Shown one piece after another: positions 45,167 to 54,199 of a stretch of DNA of 64,000 nucleotides (positions are counted from its first letter, which is position 1; each line of letters starts with the position of its first letter). Position numbers and translations under genes: made by a program. The DNA is from Neomoorella sulfitireducens. GTDB lineage: Bacteria > Bacillota > DSM-521 > Neomoorellales > Neomoorellaceae. Under the pieces are notes generated by a model. The model was not told the DNA's origin and made no database searches. It saw nothing but the letters and a program-made list of their open reading frames with translations. The stretch lies in assembly GCF_024733845.1 (NCBI RefSeq), contig NZ_JANRHG010000001.1, positions 248,001-312,000 of the forward strand, written 5' to 3'.

Positions 45167-45668
45167 CGCCGCTGGCCTCCATTCCTTTGGTTTTCGCCCC
45201 CCGCAACATGGCAATTTTACCCGTACGCACTACTTCCCGGATGCCAAAGGGGCGCAGGGAATTCTCCAGGGCATCAATCTTGTCGGCGTCGCCGGTAGCT
45301 TCAATGATCAAGCTGTTACGGGCAATATCGACAATCCGCGCCCGGAAAATATCAACTATCTGCATTATCTCGCCCCGGACTGCCGGATCGGCATTGACCT
45401 TTATGAGCATCAACTCCCGTCCCACATGGGGGTCATCGGTGATGTCACTGAGTTTAATGACATCGATGAGCTTGTTGAGTTGCTTGCAGACCTGCTCGAT
45501 AATCTGTTCATCGCCGTCCACCACGATGGTCATGCGGGAAATAGTTGGATTCTCCGTACGGCCTACAGCCAGGCTGTCGATATTATAACCCCGGCGGCTG
45601 AAGAGGCCTGCCACCCGGGTTAAAACCCCGGGGCGATTTTCCACCAGAACCGAAAGGGTACGTTTCAC
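45150..45668 (-). CDS. ilvN: acetohydroxyacid synthase regulatory subunit
   Basis: A 172-residue small subunit with an N-terminal ACT domain (LSVLVENRPGVLTRVAGLFSRRGYN) and the IlvN C-terminal domain. It binds valine for feedback control of the large subunit. Its GTG start overlaps the preceding ilvB stop (TAGTG). Being the only small subunit in the operon, it may serve both large subunits. Confidence 0.94.
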   Translation of the reverse strand: MKRTLSVLVENRPGVLTRVAGLFSRRGYNIDSLAVGRTENPTISRMTIVVDGDEQIIEQVCKQLNKLIDVIKLSDITDDPHVGRELMLIKVNADPAVRGEIMQIVDIFRARIVDIARNSLIIEATGDADKIDALENSLRPFGIREVVRTGKIAMLRGAKTKGMEASGDGTGD

Positions 45669-47290
45669 TACTGCCTACCTCCCGTCACCATCTTGTTCAG
45701 GGTACCACCCGGGGGCACCATGGGAAAGACGTTTTCTTCCCTGTCGATTAAGGCTTCCACCAGGTAAGGGCCATCCGTTGCCAGGGCCTCCTCCAGGGCC
45801 GGTACGACCTCCTCCCGGGTCGTTACCCGCCGGGCCGGCAGCCGGTAAGCTTCTGCTACCTTGACAAAATCCGGGTTGCCGCCCATTTCGGAATAAGCGT
45901 AGCGCCGTTCAAAGAAGAACTCCTGCCACTGGCGTACCATTCCCAGATAACCGTTATTAAGGAGAATAATTTTCACCGGTATGCGATAATGGCTTAATGT
46001 AGCCAATTCCTGGATATTCATCTGGAAGCTGCCGTCCCCGGTGATGGCCACTACAGTTTCTCCCGGCCTGGCTATAGCAGCTCCCATGGCTGCCGGGACG
46101 CCAAACCCCATAGTTCCCAGGCCGCAGGAGGAAAGGAAGGAACGCGGCCGTTCCACGGGATAATACTGCACCGCCCACATCTGGTGCTGGCCGACATCAG
46201 TTGCAATAACCGCCCGGCCTTCAGTTAAACGATATAATTCCTCAATTACATATTGGGGTTTAAGGCCGCACTCATCATAGCGCAGGGGATGTTCATCCTG
46301 CCAGACCTTGATTTTCTGCCGCCAGGCCGGGTGTTCCTTTTTCTCAGGAAGCCTGGCCAGTATAGCCTGGAGGGCCTGGCGGGCATCGGCCACAATGGGA
46401 ATATGGGCCGGTACGACCTTGCCGATTTCGGCGGCATCAATATCGATATGAATAATTTTCGCCCGCGGGGCAAAGGCCTCGATTTTACCCGTCACTCTAT
46501 CGTCAAAGCGGACCCCGACGCCGATAATCAAATCCGTCTCGCAAACGGCATAGTTGGCGGCGACAGTGCCATGCATCCCTACCATGCCGATAAAGAGGGG
46601 ATGGGTTTCCGGGAAGGCTCCTTTACCCATCATGCTCATGATGACGGGAATATCCTGTTCTTCGGCCAGCTGCCGTACCTCTTCATGGGCTCCGGAGGTA
46701 ATAACCCCGCCGCCGATAAAGAGCAGGGGCTTTTCGGCGGCGAGAATGGCGGCTGCGGCCTGGGCTACCTGCAGGGCATGGGGCTCCACCCGGCTGCGGT
46801 AACCGGGCAGGCGCAACTTCGGGGGGTAGTGGAAGGCTGCCCGCTGGGTAGTAATATCTTTGGGAATATCGACAAGGACCGGGCCGGGCCGGCCGGTCGT
46901 CGCCACATAGAAGGCCTCATGGATGGTCGCCGCCAGATCCCTGATATTTTTTACCAGGTAGTTGGCCTTGGTAATGGGCAGGGTAATACCGGTAATATCG
47001 GCTTCCTGGAAGGAATCATGACCGATCATAGCTACGCCTACCTGGCCGGTAATGGCGACAATGGGAATGGAATCCATATAGGCGTCGGCTATTCCCGTTA
47101 CCAGGTTGGTAGCCCCCGGCCCGGACGTGGCTATACAGACGCCGGGCCTGCCGGTGGCGCGGGCATAGCCTTCGGCAGCATGGGCGGCCGCCTGCTCATG
47201 ACGGGTCAAAATATGGCGGATGCCGGATGCTGCCAGTTCATGATAGAGGGGCAAAACCGCCCCCCCGGGTATGCCAAATACGGTATCCAC
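45668..47290 (-). CDS. ilvB: acetohydroxyacid synthase large subunit, copy 2 (start uncertain)
   Basis: A large subunit with the catalytic Glu in LTRHEQAAAHAAEGYAR and ThDP motif ITGDGSFQMNIQELATLSHY. From the GTG at 47290 it has 540 residues and lacks the first 20 or so residues of the family. In-frame codons upstream read KKITGSEIIIRALQAEG, which is clearly family sequence, but the only start near the ribosome-binding site AAAGGAG is an ATT at 47362. A TTG one base off (47361) would be in frame only if the run of seven A (near 47335-47341) had one more. So the true N-terminus depends on an ATT start or on a one-base difference. Confidence 0.9.
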   Translation of the reverse strand: MDTVFGIPGGAVLPLYHELAASGIRHILTRHEQAAAHAAEGYARATGRPGVCIATSGPGATNLVTGIADAYMDSIPIVAITGQVGVAMIGHDSFQEADITGITLPITKANYLVKNIRDLAATIHEAFYVATTGRPGPVLVDIPKDITTQRAAFHYPPKLRLPGYRSRVEPHALQVAQAAAAILAAEKPLLFIGGGVITSGAHEEVRQLAEEQDIPVIMSMMGKGAFPETHPLFIGMVGMHGTVAANYAVCETDLIIGVGVRFDDRVTGKIEAFAPRAKIIHIDIDAAEIGKVVPAHIPIVADARQALQAILARLPEKKEHPAWRQKIKVWQDEHPLRYDECGLKPQYVIEELYRLTEGRAVIATDVGQHQMWAVQYYPVERPRSFLSSCGLGTMGFGVPAAMGAAIARPGETVVAITGDGSFQMNIQELATLSHYRIPVKIILLNNGYLGMVRQWQEFFFERRYAYSEMGGNPDFVKVAEAYRLPARRVTTREEVVPALEEALATDGPYLVEALIDREENVFPMVPPGGTLNKMVTGGRQ

Positions 47291-47387
47291 GCCCTCCGCC
47301 TGAAGGGCTCTAATGATTATTTCGGAACCGGTTATTTTTTTCGTTTCAGCGCGATCCCCAATGGTTGAAGCACTCCTTTACGCTTTT

Positions 47388-49046
47388 TTACTCCAATACC
47401 GCACCCTTAGCACCGGAGCCTACCATCCGGGCATAGCGGGCCAGGTAACCGCCGGTAATTTTGGGCGGCAGCGCCTGCCACCCGGCCCGGCGGCGGGCAA
47501 TCTCCTCGGCCGGCACTTTTAATTCTAACTTACCGGCCTCAATATCAATGGCAATGATATCGCCTTCTTCCACCAGGGCAATGGGACCTCCCACCGCCGC
47601 CTCGGGCGAGACGTGGCCTATTGATGCGCCGCGACTGGCGCCGGAAAAGCGGCCGTCGGTAATCAAGGCTACGGAACTGTCCAGGCCCATCCCGGCCAGG
47701 GCGGCTGTGGGGCTAAGCATTTCCTGCATACCCGGGCCACCCCTGGGCCCTTCATAGCGTATAACGACGACATCGCCGGGCTTAATCCTTTGCTCCATTA
47801 TGGCTGCAAAGGCTTCTTCCTCACCGTTAAAAACGCGGGCCGGCCCTTCATGCTGCATCATTTCCGGGAGAACGGCACCCTTTTTAACCACCGCTCCTTC
47901 GGGGGCGAGGTTGCCGTACAGGACGGCCAGGCCGCCTTCCGGGCTGTAGGGTTCCTCTACGGAGCGGATGACATCCCGCCGCCTTACCTCCCGGCTGCTG
48001 ATGTTTTCCGCCACTTTTTTACCGGTTACCGTCAGGGCGCCGCCGTCGATCAGGCCATGGCGGGAAAGCTCTTTCATCACCGCCGGGATGCCGCCGGCTT
48101 CATCCAGGTCCTGGATGTGCTGGCTCCCGGCCGGGCTCAGTTTACAGATCTGGGGTGTGCGCTTGCTCATGGCGTCAAAGGTGTGCAGGTCCAGTTCAAC
48201 GCCCGCTTCCCTGGCAATCGCCGGCAGGTGGAGGCAGGTGTTGGTAGAACCCCCCAGGGCCATGTCAACCGCCACAGCATTGTGAAAAGCAGCCGCCGTC
48301 ATTATATCCCTGGGTTTAATGTCTTTTTCCAGCAATTCCATAACTTTTATCCCGGCCTGTTTCGCCAGGCGCACCCGGGCCGCGCTTACGGCCGGGATGG
48401 TACCGTTGCCAGGCAGGGCCATCCCCAGTGCTTCCGTCATGCAGTTCATGGTATTGGCCGTAAACATCCCCGCGCAGGAACCGCACCCCGGGCAGGCGCA
48501 CTCCTCCAGCTCGGCCAGTTCGGTTTCTTCCATCTTACCGGCCTGGGTGGCGCCGACGGCCTCAAACATGGTGCTCAGGGATATATCCTTGCCCCGGTAA
48601 CGCCCGGCCAGCATGGGCCCGCCGCTGACGAAAATAGCCGGGATATTTAAACGGGCAGCGGCCATGAGCATGCCCGGGATAATTTTGTCGCAATTGGGGA
48701 TAAATACCAGGGCATCAAAGGGGTGGGCGATGGCCATCACTTCAATCATATCGGCAATGAGCTCCCTGCTGGCCAGGGAATACTTCATGCCCACATGGTT
48801 CATGGCCAGGCCGTCGCAGACGCCGATGGTGGGAAATTCCAGGGGCGTCCCCCCGGCCAGGCGCACCCCAGCTTTAACCGCCCCGGCCAGGGTGTTTAAG
48901 TGTATATGACCGGGAATAAGTTCGTTATAGGCGTTAACAATACCGATGAGCGGGCGCTCAATTTCGGCGCCGGTCAGGCCCATGGCCTTCAGGAGCGACC
49001 GGTGGGGAGCCCTGGCCAGTCCTTTTTTCATTACATCACTGCGCAT
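47388..49046 (-). CDS. ilvD: dihydroxyacid dehydratase IlvD
   Basis: A cytoplasmic iron-sulfur enzyme of about 552 residues, dehydrating dihydroxyacids to 2-ketoacids for valine and isoleucine. The cluster Cys residues are in [12 protein letters not shown] and [18 protein letters not shown], and the C-terminal signature is [23 protein letters not shown] start at the ATG at 49046 ([16 protein letters not shown]), preceded by GAGGGGAG; an ATG five codons earlier is weaker. It follows ilvE closely. Confidence 0.96.
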   Translation of the reverse strand: MRSDVMKKGLARAPHRSLLKAMGLTGAEIERPLIGIVNAYNELIPGHIHLNTLAGAVKAGVRLAGGTPLEFPTIGVCDGLAMNHVGMKYSLASRELIADMIEVMAIAHPFDALVFIPNCDKIIPGMLMAAARLNIPAIFVSGGPMLAGRYRGKDISLSTMFEAVGATQAGKMEETELAELEECACPGCGSCAGMFTANTMNCMTEALGMALPGNGTIPAVSAARVRLAKQAGIKVMELLEKDIKPRDIMTAAAFHNAVAVDMALGGSTNTCLHLPAIAREAGVELDLHTFDAMSKRTPQICKLSPAGSQHIQDLDEAGGIPAVMKELSRHGLIDGGALTVTGKKVAENISSREVRRRDVIRSVEEPYSPEGGLAVLYGNLAPEGAVVKKGAVLPEMMQHEGPARVFNGEEEAFAAIMEQRIKPGDVVVIRYEGPRGGPGMQEMLSPTAALAGMGLDSSVALITDGRFSGASRGASIGHVSPEAAVGGPIALVEEGDIIAIDIEAGKLELKVPAEEIARRRAGWQALPPKITGGYLARYARMVGSGAKGAVLE

Positions 49047-49063
49047 AGTTACTCCCCTCACCC

Positions 49064-49945
49064 TTATGAGATAAAGATTTCCGGGCCGTCTGTTTTTGTT
49101 AGTTCCCTGAACCTGGCGATGAGATCCCTGGTGATGGGGCCCGGCTGGCCTTCCCCGATGCTACGACCGTCTACCTTTACAACCGGGATGACCTCTGCCG
49201 CCGTGCCTGTAAGGAAACATTCATCGGCAGTATAAACATCGTGGCGGGTAAAGACCTTTTCAGATACGGGTATGCCGGCCTCAATGGCCAGCTCCATTAC
49301 GGCATTACGGGTAATGCCTTCCAGCAGGCCCACATAAGGAGGCGGGGTAATCAGCTGGCCGTTTTTAACGATAAAAATATTGTCGCCGGTAGCTTCGGCT
49401 ACATAGCCTTCTTTATTGAGAAAAAGCCCTTCCGGGGCTCCCGCCCGCGCAGCTTCTATCTTGGCCATGACATTATTCAGGTAGTTCAGGGATTTAATCC
49501 GCGGGTCCAGGGCGTCGGGAGCATTCCGCCGCGTGCCCACGGTGACCAGCTCAAGCCCTTTTTCATATAATTCTGCCGGGTAAAGTTCAATGGCCGCAGC
49601 AATGCAAAATACCGAGGGCCGGGGACACTTGCGGGGGTCAAGTCCCAGATCCCCTTTGCCCCGGGTAACCACCAGGCGGATGTAGGCATCCCTTAAATTG
49701 TTGCGCCGGCATGTCTCCAGGACTACTTGCGTCATTTCCTCCCTGGTCAGGCCTGGATCCAGGTTAATCGACCGGGCAGATTCGTAAAGGCGGTCTATAT
49801 GGGCCTTCAAGCGGAAAACCCGCCCGTAATAGGCACGGATTCCTTCAAAGACACCATCCCCGTATAGCAGGCCGTGATCGAAAACAGACAGTTTCGCTTC
49901 TTCTTCGTCCACATACTGGCCGTCTAGATAGATAATGAGCCCCAC
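49064..49945 (-). CDS. ilvE: branched-chain amino acid aminotransferase IlvE
   Basis: A 293-residue fold-type IV PLP aminotransferase. The PLP lysine is in [16 protein letters not shown], the Glu in [14 protein letters not shown], and the signature ends [20 protein letters not shown]. It catalyses the last step of valine, leucine and isoleucine synthesis. It is the first gene of the operon, starting at a GTG behind AAGGGGGAAG, with a sigma-A promoter about 80 bases upstream. D-amino-acid transaminase is a relative, but the context decides. Confidence 0.93.
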   Translation of the reverse strand: MGLIIYLDGQYVDEEEAKLSVFDHGLLYGDGVFEGIRAYYGRVFRLKAHIDRLYESARSINLDPGLTREEMTQVVLETCRRNNLRDAYIRLVVTRGKGDLGLDPRKCPRPSVFCIAAAIELYPAELYEKGLELVTVGTRRNAPDALDPRIKSLNYLNNVMAKIEAARAGAPEGLFLNKEGYVAEATGDNIFIVKNGQLITPPPYVGLLEGITRNAVMELAIEAGIPVSEKVFTRHDVYTADECFLTGTAAEVIPVVKVDGRSIGEGQPGPITRDLIARFRELTKTDGPEIFIS

Positions 49946-50023
49946 GCTTCTTCCCCCTTGTTTAACCGTCCGGTAATATTTCAGGCCGGGCGCGGCTAAA
50001 ACCGCGGAATATGTTTACGTTTC

Positions 50024-50052
50024 AGTATAAATAACTGCAAATTAAGTGTCAA
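50024..50052 (-). promoter_or_regulatory. sigma-A promoter of the ilv-leu operon
   Basis: On the minus strand a perfect TTGACA and a TATACT are separated by 17 bases. The leader of about 70 bases contains one short hairpin (CGCGG / CCGCG) and no T-box, so control is probably by a repressor or none. Confidence 0.85.
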
Positions 50053-50076
50053 GGACTTTTCATTGCCGGGTAAAAT

Positions 50077-50120
50077 AAAACCGGCCCCGCCGGTTGTTTA
50101 AAAATACCCGGGGCCGGTTT
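50077..50120 (-). terminator. terminator after the Nramp-like gene
   Basis: AAACCGGCCCC / GGGGCCGGTTT pairs over 11 bases, followed by TTATTTT on the minus strand. It separates the transporter from the ilv promoter just downstream. Confidence 0.85.
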
Positions 50121-50148
50121 ATTTAGCAATTTTGCCCGGCAACAGGCC

Positions 50149-51645
50149 TTAGAATTTCAGCCCGAAGAACTGGGTGCCGAAACCGATGAAAGTGAAGGTG
50201 CCATAGAACAGGATTAGAACTACCAGCACCAGCTTCGCCCAGAGCGGGGTTTTGAGCTCTTTCGGGTAAATCCGGTCCAGGAACAGGAGCTGGATACCGG
50301 CTACCGTAAAGGCCAGGTTGGCGGCATTGGCCATGAAAGCCACCAGGAAGAGGGGCGAGCCCTGGAAGAAGAGCCAGATGGACCAGATGGTGAACAGGAC
50401 GAGGATACCGTAGTAAATGCGGCGGATGTCATTCTTGGAGAACTTTTCCCGCGCCCAGGAGCTGGTATTCCATAAAAGGTCAGTTACCTGGCGCACGAAG
50501 GTCTCGCTGTTGGACAACTGGGAGCCGTATAACACCCAGAAACCGATCAGCAGGACCCAGATCCAGCCGAACCCGCCGAGCAAATTACCAACAGCATTGG
50601 CCTGGTGGGCGGCAGCATCCCAACCAGACAATTTAGTACCGCCGGGGACCAGGGCATAGGCCAGTAAAACGCACAAGAACATGCCGATAAAAGCCCCTAA
50701 AGCCCAGATGCCGATCTGGTCCACCAGGGAATACCGCCACCAATCTTTAAACCGCTCTATGGTGGTCTTGTTATAGGGCGGGATTTTACCGGTCGCAGCT
50801 ACATGAACCTCTTTACCGCCGATGAGGGAGGGGATGTAACCCACTGCCGCGCCCATGCCGTAGCCCTTATCACGGGCCCAGTTGGTGACCCCCATGTTCA
50901 GGATACCGCCGGCGCCGGCATACCCGGCCAGGCCGGCCAGCAGGAACCAGTTGACATCACCCGCGGGCAGCTTGCCGAACTGGAAGAACCCGGCAGCAAC
51001 CTCTACCCACTTGCTGAAGGGAGCAAACATAATTACCAGGATTAATAAGCTCGCGAAAATAAATGCTACTACCCACTTATTGATCTTTTCCAGCAAGGAT
51101 TCGATTTTACCGCCAAACATAAGGATAGTAACTACCGATAAGAATAGAATTATCCCGGCCGTCATAACTGCCGGCTTGTCGGCCGTCTGGGGCATCCGCC
51201 TCAGGAACATGGCCGCCAGGGCTGTAGCCGAACCGGAAGCCCAACCCGGGCCGATGGAAATAAAGGAAATGAAAATCCAGATCGGCGCCCACAGCTTGGC
51301 ACCCGGCATGAGCCTGGAAAACCCGACCATAATCGGCTCCCCGGTATAAAGGGTGTAACGAAGACAGGTCATGTTGAAGACTGCCTGGGTAATGATACCG
51401 ATGGTGACAATCCAGAGGACGAAGGGGCCGTACTGGAGTACGCTGGCCGGTCCCATCAGCCACTCACCGCTACCGATGGAAAGGGAAAGGACAATAAAGC
51501 CCGGGCCTATAATTTTCCAAATATTGGACCAGTTAAATGGCAGGGGAGCCGGCATCTCTTTCGCCTGTTCATACGGCGGCCCGTAAACCTGGGGCATCTC
51601 GTGAACAACTTCGTCCACCCTGGTGCCAGGAACGTTTGTTGCCAT
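50149..51645 (-). CDS. Nramp-family transporter, atypical metal site
   Basis: A 498-residue protein with about 11-12 membrane helices after a 40-residue Pro-rich cytoplasmic N-terminus. The first helix begins IIGPGFIVLSLSIGSGEWLM, which aligns with Nramp TM1, but the metal-binding DPGN is replaced by GSGE. The TM6 region reads GGILNMGVTNWARDKG with no MPH-type motif. It is therefore a divergent Nramp-like carrier and probably does not carry manganese or iron in the usual way. AAAGGAGG precedes the ATG, and it is a single-gene unit with its own terminator. Confidence 0.75.
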   Translation of the reverse strand: MATNVPGTRVDEVVHEMPQVYGPPYEQAKEMPAPLPFNWSNIWKIIGPGFIVLSLSIGSGEWLMGPASVLQYGPFVLWIVTIGIITQAVFNMTCLRYTLYTGEPIMVGFSRLMPGAKLWAPIWIFISFISIGPGWASGSATALAAMFLRRMPQTADKPAVMTAGIILFLSVVTILMFGGKIESLLEKINKWVVAFIFASLLILVIMFAPFSKWVEVAAGFFQFGKLPAGDVNWFLLAGLAGYAGAGGILNMGVTNWARDKGYGMGAAVGYIPSLIGGKEVHVAATGKIPPYNKTTIERFKDWWRYSLVDQIGIWALGAFIGMFLCVLLAYALVPGGTKLSGWDAAAHQANAVGNLLGGFGWIWVLLIGFWVLYGSQLSNSETFVRQVTDLLWNTSSWAREKFSKNDIRRIYYGILVLFTIWSIWLFFQGSPLFLVAFMANAANLAFTVAGIQLLFLDRIYPKELKTPLWAKLVLVVLILFYGTFTFIGFGTQFFGLKF

Positions 51646-52084
51646 ATTAAACCTCCTTTAGGCGTTTATTTTGATAAAAGCCCTCATTTTGACCGGTTAC
51701 ATCTCCTGCATATCCGGTAAATATAATGGGGTGTACAACATATTGTTCTCATTTAAATAATGTATTTTCTTATAATTATTTTCTAACTGCTTTTTACCAT
51801 CACCCTTTCATGTTTATTTTAATTAATCTAATGCTATTTTTTCCTCACCTCCTTCGCTACAAAATATGCTTTCTCCGGGCAATTAATTACTTTTTAGAAC
51901 GTGTCCTGTTGTTTTGACGGTTAGACCGGAGATTATAATATCTATTCGCTATCGATATAAAATTTCCTGCCTCAATGAACAAAATTTTTTTTCTATTTCA
52001 ACATTGTGATAACTATAACATTAAACCAAAGTATAATTAAATACTTTCTGCAGCAAAATAAGTTAAAAAAGAAAGGAGTTGTAT
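51646..52084. other. AT-rich divergent intergenic region
   Basis: These 439 bases hold the upstream regions of the Nramp-like gene (minus) and of the small ORF at 52085 (plus). A TATAAT at 52032-52037 could serve the plus gene, with only a poor -35. A second TATAAT on the minus strand near 51938 lacks a good -35. I see no coding frame with a credible start. Confidence 0.4.
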
Positions 52085-52240
52085 ATGGCCAGATTAGAGG
52101 AACTAGATCTTGCCCCGTTAAATGAGGATCAAATCAAACGCCTGCAAGAAACAGAAAAACTAATCAACGCCGCCGGTAATCAGGATATTTATTTACTGGC
52201 TTTGAAAAAGAAAAATAGCCGGCAGGGAATTTACCCCTAA
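52085..52240 (+). CDS. small hypothetical protein, 51 residues
   Basis: An ATG 7 bases after AGAAAGGAG opens a 51-codon frame, MARLEELDLAPLNEDQIKRL through GNQDIYLLALKKKN. It is soluble, charged, and predicted mostly helical. A hairpin with weak T-run overlaps its stop. The strong ribosome-binding site and its own flanking signals make it a likely real gene. The family is not known to me by name, and the function is unknown. Confidence 0.7.
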   Translation: MARLEELDLAPLNEDQIKRLQETEKLINAAGNQDIYLLALKKKNSRQGIYP

Positions 52241-52252
52241 AACCGGCTGTTT
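52217..52252 (+). terminator. probable terminator after the 51-residue gene
   Basis: AGCCGG(CAGGG) pairs with (CCCC)CCGGCT across the stop codon, followed by GTTTCC. The T-run is short, so efficiency is uncertain. Confidence 0.45.
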
Positions 52253-52273
52253 CCTCCTGGTTTCATTAGCCAT

Positions 52274-52294
52274 AACCCGGGCAAGCCCCGGGTT
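52274..52294. repeat. short palindrome between converging genes
   Basis: AACCCGGG-CAAGC-CCCGGGTT is a perfect 8-base-pair hairpin without a T-run. It lies downstream of fmdB and may help end or protect its message. Confidence 0.5.
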
Positions 52295-52326
52295 AAAAGT
52301 TTATCCTGGCCCGGACTTCCTACTGC

Positions 52327-52545
52327 TTAATGACAACCGCTGCAGCTACTGCAACTGCCGCCGCTGCAGCTGCTGCCGGAAGCAACGGCCCCCGCCTCCC
52401 CCTTGCGGGTATACAGAAAACCGGTAAACCGCTGGCTAACCCGACCGCCGCACTCCGGGCAGCGGACTTTATCTTTATCCTTAATGGCTACAAATTGACT
52501 GAATAGATGCCCGCATTCTTCACATTTAAAATCATAGGTCGGCAT
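52327..52545 (-). CDS. FmdB-type zinc-ribbon protein
   Basis: A 72-residue protein with the FmdB/CxxC_CXXC regulatory zinc ribbon: MPTYDFKCEECGHLFS, then VRCPECGGRVSQRF, giving four Cys ligands. The tail GSSCSGGSCSSCSGCH is Cys/Ser/Gly-rich, as in many clostridial members, and could bind extra metal. It lies 24 bases after the HD-GYP gene and is probably co-transcribed with it. The role is unknown; the family name comes from a putative regulator of formamide-degradation genes. Confidence 0.85.
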   Translation of the reverse strand: MPTYDFKCEECGHLFSQFVAIKDKDKVRCPECGGRVSQRFTGFLYTRKGEAGAVASGSSCSGGSCSSCSGCH

Positions 52546-52569
52546 GGCTTCATCTCCTTCCCTTAATGA

Positions 52570-53724
52570 TTATAACACCCGGTAACCCTCCCTGTCACCC
52601 TCTGCTATCCGTGGCTGCCCGGGGGGATGGGTAGGAAGATATTCCTCCGGCAGGACCCGGCTGACATAATATTCCATTTTTGCCACCAGGTCTATAGTCA
52701 CTTGGTCGCCGTAAGGTTCCCCGGAAGGCCGGTAAAGAAGGCGTACCCGGGGCCGGTGTGAATGCCCCCGGGCTGTGCCCGTAACTACGCCGACATCACC
52801 ACTGTTGAGCTGCACCAGAGTCCCCACAGGGTAGGCAGCCACATTGGCCAGGAAGGCTTTAACGATCTCGAAATCAAGGGTAAAATTCCCCGACCCGGAC
52901 AGCATTTCATAGGCTTCATGGGGGGGATAGGCACGGCGGTAGACCCGGTCGGCTGTGAGGGCATCATAAACATCGGCCACGCCGGTAATCATGGCAAATT
53001 CGTGGATTTCCTTGCCTTTTAACCCCTGGGGATAGCCGCTGCCGTTATAGCGCTCGTGGTGTTCCAGGGCCACCCGGGCTGAAACCATGCTGACTTCTTT
53101 TTGTATCCGGAGTATGTCAAAACCGTACTGGGCATGGCGGCAGACCAGTTCGTATTCTTCCATGGTCAGTTTTCCGGGTTTATTCAATATATACAGGGGT
53201 ATGCAGGTCTTACCGATATCATGGAGCAGGGCTCCTATACCAAGGTGCAGCAGGGCCTCACGACTGTAGCGCAACGTTAAACCGGTAACCAGGGCTAAAA
53301 TACAGACATTAACCGAATGGGCAAAGGTATAATCGTCCAGGGCACGGATGTCTGTAAGGTTAACCATCAGCTCTTTGCGATCTAACAGGTCCTCTAGCAG
53401 GCTGATGACTACCTTCTTGATGAGGGCAGAATCTACTAGTAGGGGCACATGCCCCTTTGCGTGATCTTGATAATTTCCAAAGAGTTCCCTAACTGTTTTT
53501 ACGGCTGCCAGCCGGGTCTGCTCACTGACTGTATCTTCTACTTCCAGCTCTCCCAGGAGATTATCGCGTATATATACCGCCGGCACACCCATTTCTTTTA
53601 AGCGAATTATGAAGCCGGGCTTTAAAACTACCCCTTTATTCAGCAATACCTGCCCTTCGGCGCTGTAAATAGCCCGGGCTACGACCATACCCGGTTTTAA
53701 ACTATCTACCGATAGCTTACGCAA
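52570..53724 (-). CDS. HD-GYP domain phosphodiesterase
   Basis: A 384-residue protein with an N-terminal beta-rich domain of about 110 residues (MRKLSVDSLKPGMVVARAI) and an HD-GYP domain: HSVNVCILALVTG, HDIGKTCIPLYILNKPGKL, then HHERYNGSGYPQGLKG, which contains the GYP. It ends in a beta segment with PVGTLVQLNSGDVGVV. HD-GYP enzymes usually hydrolyse cyclic di-GMP or related dinucleotides. No receiver domain is present, so the input signal is unclear. Single gene with fmdB following. Confidence 0.9.
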   Translation of the reverse strand: MRKLSVDSLKPGMVVARAIYSAEGQVLLNKGVVLKPGFIIRLKEMGVPAVYIRDNLLGELEVEDTVSEQTRLAAVKTVRELFGNYQDHAKGHVPLLVDSALIKKVVISLLEDLLDRKELMVNLTDIRALDDYTFAHSVNVCILALVTGLTLRYSREALLHLGIGALLHDIGKTCIPLYILNKPGKLTMEEYELVCRHAQYGFDILRIQKEVSMVSARVALEHHERYNGSGYPQGLKGKEIHEFAMITGVADVYDALTADRVYRRAYPPHEAYEMLSGSGNFTLDFEIVKAFLANVAAYPVGTLVQLNSGDVGVVTGTARGHSHRPRVRLLYRPSGEPYGDQVTIDLVAKMEYYVSRVLPEEYLPTHPPGQPRIAEGDREGYRVL

Positions 53725-53928
53725 ACCTGTACTCCCCTTTTCCCGCCACGCCGCTATTTTAACCGGCTCTTTTTCCCTAAAAACCTGTAGTATTTAATAT
53801 CGACCCAAGGAATCCTCGCTTAAGCATAAAAACTTCCGGGCTGTGAACATTTATAAATTGCTTAGTAATTTTAAGGCCGGGGTACACAATGTCCCTTTTG
53901 GTAGCGGAACTTCAACCACAGTTTTCCA

Positions 53929-53958
53929 GGAAAAATTAACCACCCTTTACCAGGGTGG
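53929..53958 (-). terminator. terminator after the 38-residue membrane ORF
   Basis: CCACCC / GGGTGG pairs over 6 bases with a 7-base loop, followed by TTAATTTTTCC on the minus strand, just after the stop of the small membrane ORF. Confidence 0.6.
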
Positions 53959-53965
53959 CTGCGTT

Positions 53966-54082
53966 TTATTGCAGATGCTGGTTATGGGGGAAAATGTTAT
54001 AACCGGGGTCTTTTTTCTGGCGGTAGAGGTAATAACCCAGAGCCACTACTACTCCGCCAAGGATCAATATTCCATAAATCAT
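53966..54082 (-). CDS. 38-residue single-span membrane protein
   Basis: The minus strand has AAAAAGGGGAGTG 6 bases before an ATG at 54082. It opens a 38-codon frame: MIYGILILGGVVVALGYYLY, then a basic segment (RQKKDPGYN) and a short tail. One hydrophobic helix spans about residues 2-20 with the positive side after it. A terminator follows. It is 80 bases downstream of the lactate permease terminator, so probably an independent small gene. The function is unknown. Confidence 0.6.
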   Translation of the reverse strand: MIYGILILGGVVVALGYYLYRQKKDPGYNIFPHNQHLQ

Positions 54083-54161
54083 TTCTTTCACTCCCCTTTT
54101 TCACCCAAGCTACCAAGTATTATTAGGCATCTACTCCAGATTATATTACAATATAAATTAT

Positions 54162-54188
54162 AAGAAAAGGGGCGGTAACCCGCCCCTT
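54162..54188 (-). terminator. terminator after lactate permease
   Basis: AAGGGGCG / CGCCCCTT pairs over 8 bases with a 6-base loop, followed by TTCTTATAATTT on the minus strand. Confidence 0.7.
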
Positions 54189-54199
54189 CATACCTTTCT

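Noticed and set aside
49946-50075. T-box leader for the ilv-leu operon
   Set aside because: The leader is only about 70 bases with one small hairpin and no UGGNACCGCG motif or terminator.
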